Shown piece by piece: positions 15,279-26,455 of a stretch of DNA of 60,000 bases. The translations under genes were made by a program, and so were the position numbers. The number at the start of each line of letters is the position of its first letter. Position 1 is the first letter of the stretch. The DNA comes from Strigamia acuminata (taxonomy: Eukaryota > Arthropoda > Chilopoda > Geophilomorpha > Linotaeniidae): NCBI GenBank assembly GCA_949358305.1, contig OX442316.1, forward strand, positions 6,078,001 through 6,138,000, read 5' to 3'. Under the pieces are notes generated by a model. The model saw only the letters and a program-made list of their open reading frames with translations. It was not told the DNA's origin and searched no databases.

Positions 15279-15535
15279 TACCGTATTTTATCGATTAATA
15301 GCCCCGGCTCTTATTCAAAACTGCAATTTTTGTTAGCAATTACAATTTCGGTTTTTCGTTTGTTACATTTGTTTAATGCAACGAACGAAGTCTGAATGTC
15401 ACGAACGAAGCGTACGTTCATCGTTCGTGAGGTTAAATACGGAAACAATACCGTACTTTTGCAAAAATACGGTATTTTTGGTGTCTCAACCCCGACTACT
15501 ATTCGAGGGCGACTCTTAATCGGTAAAATACAGTA
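15279..15535. mobile_element. MITE with ~45-bp terminal inverted repeats, superfamily unknown
   Basis: The left end begins TACCGTATTTTATCGATTAA. The right end, read on the minus strand, begins TACTGTATTTTACCGATTAA, and the similarity continues into C-rich sequence (AGCCCCGG against AGTCGCCC). The interior holds more ACGGTATTTT-type motifs and CGAACGAAG direct repeats next to an inverted CTTCGTTC-like copy. The size (~257 bp) and lack of coding capacity fit a non-autonomous DNA transposon. The target duplication is not clear. Confidence 0.65.
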
Positions 15536-17341
15536 GTTTCAATTTAATTCTCTTTATTTGTTTTCCACTGCAGTTTTTACAGAGCGGTTTCGAACCAATT
15601 ATAGATAGTAAATACAAATGATTATTATAGTGATCACTCTCTTCAATTAAGCAGCTGTTTCGATAATTAAGTATACCGTAATTGTACACAACACTGAAAA
15701 CCGCTTGCCCATCAAAACTAACATCCACGATAAAACAAACAGAATTTTGACTCTTAAATCTTTAAAAAAATCCTTTTTTTATTTAAATTATTCGAGGATT
15801 TGATTGATTTCCAAGAGTAAAATTTAGGCATTGATGAATATTGTCTAGAAAAAGAGTTATGGGTGTGTTTTCCGGGCTGACCGTGTAGTTTGATGGGACT
15901 CGGATCATAGTGTGAAACAATTAGTGAACAAACGACTTCCATTTGGAAGCTCGAACGAATTTATGCGACAGATTCCCATAGGGATGGGATAGAAAGTTGC
16001 GCTCAAATTACGTCATTTCCTTTACTCGCTTCTCATCTCAACCCCACAGACGGTTTAAATTATTAACACTAATAAGCATCAGCAACTTCAACTTACTTGT
16101 TTCCTGCCCTTAAACTTCGCTACTGACTTTTAACCCACACAGTTGGTTAGTTTTCTAACCAGTAAACGTTTTTATTATAATTATAATTTTTTTTAAAAAG
16201 TTTTTTGATTAATAGGTGGGAAAAAATGAACATGTCACATGGCATTCTGTCCGTGTCCCGGTTTTGTGATGAGCAATAAATGTTGTGTTTACAACAGACC
16301 TATGAGTCATAATTTGACGGTTTAATGATGTCTGGGGCAAGGAGCCCGGCTTTGATTATCATTGAATTATATATGAAGATAAATAGGAAATTAAAAATGT
16401 TTTTAAAGAGAGAAACAATTTGTGTGTGGTTTGGTGGATAAAAAATATATTATTTGGGCATTTATTCCATTTTATTTAAATTGTATTTTAATGAAACTGA
16501 GGTTAAATTTTTTGTGTTGATTTTTTTTGTTTTTATTTTTTTTTATTTTAATGGGAAAACATGCGGGCGATTTTAAAAACCTAGTTAGTTGTTTGAAGGA
16601 GGCGGACAAGATTAAAGGAAGTGCAGTATGCAAATTAAGGGTAATTGGATGAATGCCGGGATAGTCGTTTTCACAATGATTGTGCACAAGTGGAAATGGA
16701 AGCAAAAAATTAAATAAAAAAAATAATTTTATTTTTTATTTTTATGAATAAGATTTGTCAGTAGTGCCGAGTTACGGAAGTTGTTTTGAGATTTTTTTTT
16801 AATTTTTTTTTTTTGGCAGAAGGATGAGAAATTTGATTTGGGTGATACAATCACGTAAGTTATTCGTGGTTGTGAAGGAAACGGTTTGTAATTCATGCTA
16901 TTTTTAATTTGTTCACATAAGTTTGAACCTCCTGTTTTAGATGTCGGCTGAGTTTGAACTCTGCAGGTGGAGAATTTTCCACCTGGCAATCACGTCAAAT
17001 ATTTTCCGTTTGACAGGTTTTTTCTTCTTTATATTATTCACCCTCGTTTTTAACGTCAATCTTACTCTAAACTGTAAACAGATTTTTCACAGCGGGGGAA
17101 TGACACCTTTTAGCGAGTGAGAAAAAAAAATTATTGCCATGACAACAAGCACTTGGCACTGCCATTAGTTAATCTGTTCCGAGGCGTTAATCACCTCGTA
17201 TCATCATATTCCGATTTCCTTATTTATCACATTGTTTGACACGAAAATAAACCATAAAAGAATTTCTAGTTTCGTTTCTTATAATTAATATGCAAGTGTA
17301 GCTTTGTATTGTGGCTATAAAACTCTATGCTTACACTATAC

Positions 17342-18014
17342 CAGCGCTTCTCCAAGTGCTGGTCCGCGAGGATGAGTTGTAGTATTTAATTAAGCCTATC
17401 AAAACAGAGGTTGCCGGTTCGTAGACGCAAAGATCATTCAGGTTTAGTAGAGCAGCGTTAAGTTGGACCTCTATAATACACGTGATATTCTTATGCGCGA
17501 CGGTGCACATTTTAATAAGTTCTGTTATGCACAATTTAATCACATGAGCGACATCGCAACTATGCGTACATACAGTATGCATAATCGCGACGTAATTGTG
17601 CATGACTAAGCCGTGTATTTTTACAAATTATCATATTTTAAAATTAATTAAAAAATGATTTAAAAAACATGTTTTTTTTGTGGTTTATGGTTTATTCTAA
17701 TTTTAAATACTAACAAATGGCATTAAACGTCGCGCGTACGAATTGTGGATCCTCGCGCTTATTCATCACGTAACGTTGCGCCGTGTAGACGTTACGCGAT
17801 TCGTACGCGCGTCGTTAGTTTGTCGCGCACATTCATGGACACACCATGCGGTGGTGCGACGTCACGCTAATATTTAGTGCGACTTGCATTGTCGTGCGTA
17901 AGAATGTCGTGCATATTACGGATCCCCGTTAAGTTACACGTTGGGAAAAATGATATTGGTCTGTAACACATTGGGACAAAAATACCGGTCCGTTACATTG
18001 CATAAGAAGCGCTG
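17342..18014. mobile_element. Non-autonomous hAT-like element, 673 bp
   Basis: The left end reads CAGCGCTTCTCCAAGTGCTG and continues GTCCGCGAGG. The right end, on the minus strand, reads CAGCGCTTCTTATGCAATG and then CGGACCGG. CAG-start ends with GGTCCGCG-like subterminal sequence are typical of hAT elements. The 8-bp flanks CACTATAC and CAATACAC agree at six positions and share the central TA, as expected of an old hAT target duplication. The interior is CpG-rich and holds an inverted repeat with GCGCGTACGAAT arms (about 17729-17812) and two ~35-bp diverged direct repeats near the right end (GTTACACGTTGGG / GTAACACATTGGG). No transposase remnant was found. Confidence 0.7.
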
Positions 18015-21006
18015 CAATACACTGCACACAGTGCAAAGCCGATTATCCAATACAATTAGAAGCACTTGCTGTCTTTATTGCTTCTAAGCAGTTGTGGAAA
18101 TGTATTTTCCGAATTTAAAGTTGCAAAAGGTTCATTTTTAATCAATAGATGGCATTACACACAAACTGCCATAAGCTTAATTGCAAAAGCATTTTTTTTA
18201 TCTGTTTAGAAATGATAATTTGTTACGATATTTAGTCTAATTGCCCTTAATTAGAAAAGTGATTTGCATTAATTTGCATTAATAGCAAAAAGATGATGTA
18301 ATATGACAAGTGTGAGCCACCATAAGATTCAATCCCTTTTAACAACACCGGTGCCTTGAGCAGTTTGAATTGTCAGCTCTTTTTCAAAAGATGTCTCTAT
18401 TGCTCAGATTAAATATTTAAAAAAAAAAAAATTACAAATATATATATTAAAAAAAAAGTGGTAAGCTCATAAAGAGTTGATGTCTAAATCATTATTTAGT
18501 AGCGTAAATCCTCATATTTATTACGGTATGGACAGTGGTGGATAAAATAATAAAATTCCTAAAACATAACGACTTTCAAGGTGCGAAAAAGCCATTTCCC
18601 AACGTCTAATTTTCACACACATCTCGAGCGAGTGGGAAAAAAATTCTAGTTTAGATGTAAATTGATGGGCCGAGACATAAAAGAAGACAGGCACTCCGAA
18701 ACACTTGTCAGAAAACGATATTTTTACAACCATCGTTCTATTTGACCCCCTACCAGTTTTGATTATGAGACCTAATAATATTACCTTTTGAGATTTGATA
18801 TCTGCGAGCGTACAAATACGAAGGGTGGGAATGAAAACATTAAGATTGTCCGCTATAAAATTTTTTAATGGCGCCTATACAGGGTGATTAAGCTGTTCAA
18901 TAAAGCTGATATGATAGCCTTCAAAAGTGAAAGTTGGAAATGAGCTGTTTGAAATAGCCCACAGGCTCCTTTAGATACGTGTTTTGTGCGTAAAGTGAGG
19001 CGGAGAATAAGAACCTGGGAAGATTGCGAGCAGAAATTGATGTCTGGCAAGAGTTTATGTTGTGCAAAGAGCAGATGTGAGTGTGACGGCGTATTTCAGC
19101 TGAATAGCCGTCGTTGACAATGGGTGACTTGTGGCTTTAAATTCAATATATGGGCTGTAAAAATAAGGAAAATATCTTTTTTTTTGCGACTTGGTAACGT
19201 CTAATGGGTCATAATATTTCTTGAGTGACTGATATACGTTGTGGTACGACGGAAGTGATTAATCAGAAGGTTGTCAAGTCGGTAGTGAGTCAAATTGGAT
19301 TTGTGTGATCATTGGTGTTGAGCTGTGAAATATAGCGATGTTTGAGTAGTGTGAAGTTTCCTGCTTCGTTGTTTTTGTGTGTTTTTTTTTTGGAGAAAGT
19401 GAAGGGGAATAAAGGATGTTGATTGGTAATTAAAAGTCGGGATGTTTGTATTAAGTTTTAATTTGGGTCTTTTGAGTTGTTGTTTAATGTGAAATATTAC
19501 TCGCATTTTGTGTTGACACAATAGATTTTTTTATTTTTTATTTTGGGTAGTTAGTTTGATGTTTCTAATGTTATTTGCTGTCAAATTGATATTGTGCGTG
19601 CAGATTGCATGCTCTTGATCTTAGGTTTATTTGAAAAGTGTTGGGAAATTCAATATTTTGAGTGCTTGATGTGGTGAAAAGGTGTATTTAGTTGTTATAA
19701 ATGAGAAATATCGTCCACGTCAATATATAGGTAATTTAATTGCACAAATGAATGAATGATTGAACTTGTTCAAGCATTTATATTAACACAGTTTTCTTAT
19801 ATTTTATCATCTTTTCATAAACGTCTCGCTTTGACACTCGTTTTTGTTTTTTTTTCTCCCATTTTTAATTTGGAAATTAATGATTCGCACTGAAAGACAC
19901 ATTTACATTAATGGAGAAATTGAAATTCAAAAGTTTTTTTTTCTTTCATCTTTTTCCTAAAAAAAAAATAAAATAAAATCGATATTTGTCCGCATCTTTT
20001 ATACAAGGGAAAAAAAAGAAATCGTAACGCAGTTTTCTTTTCGTTAAGAGAGACAAACTACGATGCCACACCCTGTGTGAGGAACGTGAAACCAAGTTGA
20101 AATTATAAAGAAAAAAAAAATAGAAAAACGAAAAAAAAATTATAATTAATTAATAAAAATATTTAAATTTAATGAGATGACAATTTTTTTTTTACTTAAA
20201 CATTTGCCAGAAAATACTCTTGAAATTTCTGACATCTACTTACATACTAAACACCAACTGGACATTGAAGATCCACGAAACAATGCACAAACGTGCAGAG
20301 TTTGCTTCACTAATGCCTGGTTTACACAGGTTAAAATCTTTGCTTGATTAGGTTTTATTTTGAGCCAATTAAATCGTAAAAGTTGCTAAGTAAATATCAG
20401 AAAACTCCTTGGAAACTTCTTCGGCATAAACCAGACATAAATAATAAAATTTTCACAAAAGATAATAATAAATCATCTATTTTTTTATCCTTTCCTCTCT
20501 TTTAGAATTTTAATTGGGACAGTAAAAGCATTTATTACTTCATATTAGGGGCATTCAGAAACTGTTTTAAACGAACAATTCTTGATTACAGAAAAGGTAA
20601 CTCATAGCATTAGTATACTTAAATTGAAATATTTTATTCTCTCATCGTGTTCGTCAGTTTCTGAATACTTCTAATAAAAATCATTTTATTTTGGCAAGAT
20701 GGTCAATTATTAGGAGTAAAAAATACCTTTGGCCTCAATTTAATCACGATAAATGTTTTTTTTGTTTTTTTTTGTTTTTTTTTTACTTATTTTTTACACG
20801 AAGAAATAAAATTTCAAACATAAATTTCTTAAATTAACAACTTAAAAAGCAAACCGAAATCCATGTAAAAGAAAAACATGAAAGTTGAAAGGGTGGTTGA
20901 AGTTGAATAAATGTCGAGTCTATTAACATTTGTCCACTTTGTTTCTGTTTGTTTGTTTCAGTTTCTTTCTTTCTGAGTGAGGAAGAGGTACCTGAAGGAG
21001 ATTGTT
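18015..21006. other. Ladybird 3'-flanking DNA, including its likely 3' UTR
   Basis: No coding exon is seen. The 3' UTR of the minus-strand ladybird gene must begin at 21006. Candidate minus-strand AATAAA signals lie near 20680, 20632 and 20535, and none stands out. The rest is AT-rich with poly(A) and poly(T) runs. Confidence 0.4.
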
Positions 21007-21371
21007 TCACTTGACAGCCAAATGGGTTGACTTTTTGTCCAATTCCGACTTGAGAATACTCAAGTCTTGGATGTTGTTCATTAGATTGGTTTGTTCGGGG
21101 GGTAGTTTAGTGGCGTCCACATCCTTTTTGAGCTCCTCCATGTCCCTCTTGAGTTTGGCCCTTCTGTTTTGGAACCATGTGATCACCTGTGCGTTCGTCA
21201 GTCCAAGCGACTGGGCGATTTCGTCCCTGTCGGCAGGTGAGAGGTATTTTTGATAGAGAAATCTTTTCTCGAGTTCAAAAATTTGGTGGTTTGTAAATGC
21301 AGTCCGTGATTTACGCTTCTTTTTCGGCTGCTGCCTCGAGCTAAATATGTGCAGATGATCACGAGAGGAAT
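21007..21371 (-). CDS. lb: Ladybird (LBX) homeobox protein, exon 2: homeodomain and C-terminus
   Basis: The exon follows the acceptor TAATTTCAG (21372-21380) and ends in TGA at 21009-21007. It joins exon 1 (38129..38480) exactly in phase: one base plus two bases make GAT. The spliced CDS is 717 nt, 238 aa from the ATG at 38480. The homeodomain spans about residues 136-195 and includes [20 protein letters not shown], the LBX-type third helix [13 protein letters not shown], Thr47, Gln50 and Asn51. [13 protein letters not shown] just before it is also an LBX hallmark. The C-terminal tail is only ~43 residues, charged and possibly helical. The product is a nuclear DNA-binding transcription factor; in flies ladybird specifies muscle, heart and neural cell identities. 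No second homeobox is seen in the window. Confidence 0.96.
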
Positions 21372-21849
21372 CTGAAATTATAGTGGAAAAACGTTACGTT
21401 AGATTACGTAAAGGTATATTTTCGGGCAGTTCAAAGGCGCGCCGACGCATTTTGCCGATTGGACGGAAAGGTCTGCGAACAAGGAACGTTTCTGCAGTAA
21501 TAAGTAATTAAGTGGTCGGTTAATGACTTTTTTAGCGGTTTGATTAAAAAGATGAGCAGCTCGGAACCCCCCCAGAAACTCCAATTTGAGGTGGGTGGCA
21601 TTATAGAGCGGAGTTCTCAAGTTTGCGAGTGACTTGACAAACTGGAGTTGGAAATCAATCATTCTAAACGTGCCGTTGCCACCCATCTAACCATGGGAGT
21701 TTCAGGGGGTTCCTAGTTCTCGTATAAAATAACGAGAAAAAATTAAAGAAATGAGCAAAAAGTTTGAAAATTTTAGTTTTTTAACCAATGTATTGTATTA
21801 TTGTGCCGTTTCACTAAAAATGTGACTATACTCATCGATTAAATAAGAA

Positions 21850-22018
21850 ACTCTTTATAATTATAACGAATCGCAAGGGACCCTAAAAATCGATCCGTTA
21901 TCACGAGAATTCGTTATATCGAAATTTTTTAACGTAGTGTTCTATGGCCAGCCAACCAAACCAGCCATTTTTAGGTATTCGTTATATCGATAATTCGTTA
22001 TATCGCAATTCGTTATAA
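21850..22018. mobile_element. Second, eroded copy of the pogo/Tigger-like MITE
   Basis: It matches the element at 3128-3286 over most of its length: ATTATAACGAATCGCA near the left, AAATCG.TCCGTTAT, GAAATTTTTTAAC, CCAACCAA, AGCCATTTTTA and AATTCGTTATA near the right. The CAGTTGA end is no longer recognisable and the right end is lost, so borders are approximate. It lies about 500 bp inside the ladybird intron. Confidence 0.7.
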
Positions 22019-24160
22019 AATAATAGTATTGGGAACGGTATTTCATAATACTTCGTTCATTTTGCACAATAGCATTCAAAAATGTGTTACAAAATGCATT
22101 CTCGTGAAACCCAATGTGTTTTTGGACCATATGGGTAGCAATAGCAACGGCGTTAGTTGAAACAAACACACAAACGGTCATGTCAAGTTAAATAAGTCTT
22201 TAATGATAAAGGGGATTGGCAATTGAAAGAAGTTGAAGTTTTATGTCAGTAGATGGAGTTGCGCGTCATTGTACAGTGCATTATACAAGACATCACTCTT
22301 GATTGACGTTATTTACTTTCTTGATCTAAGTTGTTTGAAATTTTTTTTGGTACAAATGACTGTTTGGGGAGCAAGAATTCTCTAATCTATCTAATGACCT
22401 TGTTTCAATTAGATTTTCTATGCCCCACATCACATTTAGGAGGAAAAAAAGAAATACCTCATCGTGTCATTATCTAGGATTTATGTCACCTTTCTTATCG
22501 TTAATGTCTCCCTCTTTTTGATAAATAACTATTTAGTGGATTCGTACGTCACGAAAATGAAATTTTGCCAAGGATGTCAAAGAGAAGTTTATCTCTAATT
22601 ATTATTATTATTAGAACGAAATGTACAATTATCTCCTTGTTATTTTATCCATCTGCTTGAAAAGCGACTTTTTTTTCCGTTTTTGAATGGCATATTGGAT
22701 ATTCGTTCGCGGCACCTGTTTGATTGATTGAAAATAAATAATAAAATGAAATTTAAAATGTAAAAATTAAAAGCGATGAATTTGAGGTTATTTTTAGAGT
22801 AAATCGAGCATTTTTTTGGGATTTATGTGACCTATTAAATCAATTTCAAGGAAGAAATGACTTGGATTTAGTTATTTTATACATTTATCTGCCCCTTTAC
22901 GTGACGTATTTCCGAGTACTCAATTGTTACGAATTTCCTTATAGGAGGGACACTACTAATTAAAAACCATTTGAAGAAAAATTTATTACAATTTTTAAGG
23001 TCTATTGACTTTTTGTGCATAATTATAGTTTGAGGAAATATTCGTATTTTTTTTAATACCAAAATTATTTTTAAAAAAAATTATTTTGAGTCTAAAAAAT
23101 AAAATAAACGTTGAAAAAATAAATAAATAAAATTTTCCCGCCCTATCGGAACTGATAGTAATGAAAAATTGAAGAATATTGTTTATAAGTTGACATGGAG
23201 CTCACATCCGTCTTGCGAATGTGACATTATAACGTGACACTCGTATTTATCGTTATCGATCATTTCTCTCCGTTTAGATTGCCTTCTTGGGGTCGGTGGA
23301 GGCAACTCGACTTTTATTGCTCATTATAACAACTCGTGCTAAGAGCACTAACACTACTCGTATTTCTTTCTCCTTTCCTATCTTTTTATAGGTGTCGTCT
23401 CCGTCTTTTGTGATCTCATTTACGTTAAATTAAATTTTCCAACTATGTAGCTTTTATAGATGCTGGCGCGCGTGTAAAGTGCACGCTGTAAATCAAGCCG
23501 CACTCGACGCACCCTTTTGTTGCCAAGAAAATAGACTTCCAGATTGCTTTTTCCTATAGTCACAAACGTTGTTTCTTCTCCATTTTCTGAAAGCGTTCTT
23601 TGTCATTTACACGGATGTTATCCATTCCACCCCGCAAATAAAACGAAAATCCCTTTTCTGCTAATTTTTTTTTTCTTTTTTCTTTTTCTCGATTCACTTT
23701 GAATTGAAACCGACTGAAACGACCTAAATTTCAAACTGTTTATTAATGTATATATGGAGAAGGCAAAAAGGTAATTTGAAAATAAAATGGCCCTTTCCTC
23801 CCCCCACATGATATGAATGATCATCTTTTTTTTACATTCACCTTTTTAATTATAAAAATAAATAAATAAAATATTTTTATTCGTTCATCATTAATATTTA
23901 TGTATTTTACTTATGGTAGGGAATAAGATGATGCATTTTGCATTTCTTGCGGTTTGAATTCAATTTTTTTTGTGTGCCCTTTTTATTACACGGCACACAA
24001 AATATAAAATGGTGATTCCGTGATCACCGCCATTTGCAATTCTCGGTTCCATAGACACGTGCATTAAATTCGCAATAATACAGTTGCACCATTGTTTAGA
24101 AACGATAAAAATAGCAAGCGCTTTTGTAAAGGTCACTCTTGCGCATTTTCCAAATATCTT

Positions 24161-24180
24161 TTATATATATATATATATAC
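24161..24180. repeat. (TA)n microsatellite
   Basis: A run of alternating T and A about 18 bases long. Confidence 0.8.
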
Positions 24181-24809
24181 CGTTAACATGAAAAATGAAT
24201 TAATTATAAAATTTCGCCACCAACTAATATTTTTCCTCCCGAATTTCACGCCCGACTTCCCGCCAACCCTTTCCTGCATGCGATTTCAAAACCCGTCGAT
24301 TGTGACGGCTCGCAAGAGCAGATATAGTGAGCGATATACAACCAAAATGTATCTGCATAATTAAATACACTCGTGATAAGCCTTAAAAATGCAAAAATAA
24401 GCACTAATTTATACGCCACCAGCTCGTAAATTGACTTGAAACGAGAGATAAAAGGATAACAAGCACATCCTATGTGCATGATATCAAATATATCATTGCA
24501 ATTACAAAAACAATTTATGACGACTGTAAAGTGACAAGTGCCTTAATTACCCTAAAAAATTTACAATGGATAAATCCAGGAGTTTTTGCACTGATTGCAA
24601 AATTGGACGTCTAATATGGGCCCTAAAAACACCCATTACACATTTTATTGGGCCCGGGTGAATAATGAATGTGGGTGTGCGTTCGGGATGGGAAAATTCA
24701 CGCGTTGTAGTTAAGAAAAATTTTGTTTTGCGGATTATTAGTCAATATATATATTTCTGTATTAGTTGATAATTTGTTAGGACTGTAATGGCAATTGGCA
24801 GTGCAAGGC

Positions 24810-25000
24810 AGATAGATGCAAGTGGGGAAAGAGGGAGTGGGGACGCGGTGCGGTCTCGCGCAGCTACAAACGCCTGAGCCGCCACTACAAAGGAGCCGCA
24901 ACTACAATTAGCAGCATGCACAGCGCCAAGGCCCCAAGGCGATCGACCTCTGCCTACCTGTTCAACCGGCTGGCCTCGCACCTGGACGCAGCTCACAATA
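24810..25000. other. GC-rich island in the ladybird intron
   Basis: Base composition rises sharply against the AT-rich surroundings. A plus-strand frame stays open but starts with no ATG and matches nothing I recognise. Ordered words CGCAGCTAC, CCGCC, TACAAAGGAGCCGC and CCAAGGCG recur in similar order in the island at 33090-33350. It could be a conserved regulatory element, a fragment of an old repeat, or an unannotated transcript. Confidence 0.35.
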
Positions 25001-25121
25001 GATTAACTTCATTTTATCATAGCTAAATTATGATGGATGGGTTATGTCCGCACACCCAACGCAATCGACAACATTGTTTTAATAGTTGGCAAAATATGTC
25101 TCCGCTTTTTCTGTGGATTGG

Positions 25122-25125
<4 letters not shown>

Positions 25126-25156
<31 letters not shown>

Positions 25157-25184
25157 GGGTTTTTAAATATGTGGGGGGGGGGGG
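25126..25184. repeat. Poly(T) run of 28 followed by a poly(G) run of 12
   Basis: T run 25126-25153 and G run 25173-25184, separated by a short AT-rich linker. Lengths of such homopolymers may be affected by sequencing error. Confidence 0.7.
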
Positions 25185-26425
25185 AAATGTTGGATTTTTT
25201 GGGTTTTATGGGTTTTGTTTGATTGGCGTTTTTGTTTTAGTTTTTTTGTTGTTGTTATTGTGATGTGAGAAAACCGAGGTTTAATTCGCGAAGATTAGGA
25301 AGATTGAGCAATTATTTGTAAGTTTTGGCGTTTGGAAGAGAGGTGTTTTGTTGATTAGAGTGATGAGATTAAGTGGGAACAAAAGAATTACAACTTTTTT
25401 TCCGTAAATTTGTTTTTTTTAAATGGTGGAATTTGGATTCAAGTTTGTCTGCTTGATACTATTATACGCTTATCATTTTCAATGACCCAGAGCTGAAAAC
25501 AGCTTTTGGGGATTGTTTATGACGGGGAAAGGATGAGAAGAAGAAGAAAAAAAAATTATAAGAAATTTTTTTTTTTTTTTTTTTTATAATTTGATACTGC
25601 AGGAAATTTTCAATTTATACAATTTCTAATGCTAAATTAATTCAAGAAGCACATTTAAGCCAGAAGGTCATGAAAAACCTCATAAAAATGTAAAATAACA
25701 GATTTTACAAGAAAATTTCCCAAAAAAAAATACAATTTTCCAAAAAAAAATATATATATAATGTATATACAATGCACAAATTACTAACAACATTTCTCGA
25801 AATCTTCAATTATCCGTACAAAGAAAGGAAATTACAGTCGGGGATATAAAACACTAATTGACATGACAATCGACACCTAATTACACGTGATAAAAAAGGC
25901 CGAAAACAAATGCGAGATTGGAAATTGCAGCTCCGCAGTCGTCCAACAATCCATCCATCTATCTATCAATCTGCCCATTTCTTTGCTCTTTGTTTATCCT
26001 CGCATCAAGCAGCACCTCTATAGCTGTCTGTGCCACGCTCATTTATCACACGAACCTGACTCTGCTCGCTCTCACCCAAATTGCTTGCCACTTCCTCGGG
26101 GAACAGTTATTTAACCAGTCGGTGACAGGATACCTCAGACTCACAAGTCAGACGCACATCCCTCTTCCTACAACCCCCCCTGTGTGATGCCCCATGGACC
26201 TCTACCACCCATGCTCGACTAAGGGCACTTGGTCTGTATTTGTCAATGTAATGAAGTCATGTCCAATTCAATTGACTCGCAACAGATACGTTGCAATACA
26301 TGGCTCGGGTTGAGTGTTGACAACAAATAACTCGCGTGCCTCATTGCGTTTGTTTGAGAATATTAGGCTGTTTCAAGGTGAAGTTTTGTGCTGTGTGTAG
26401 TAATTAGGAGCGTGTTATTAGTATC

Positions 26426-26455
26426 TAATGTAATGTAATGTAATGTAATGTAATG
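26426..26455. repeat. (TAATG)6 microsatellite
   Basis: Six perfect copies of TAATG. Confidence 0.9.

Noticed and set aside
24788-25026. Plus-strand open frame through the GC-rich island at 24.9 kb
   Set aside because: The frame with the most protein-like sequence has no ATG near its start, and the ATG at 24788 is in another frame that stops early. There is no homology or splice support; kept as a GC island only.
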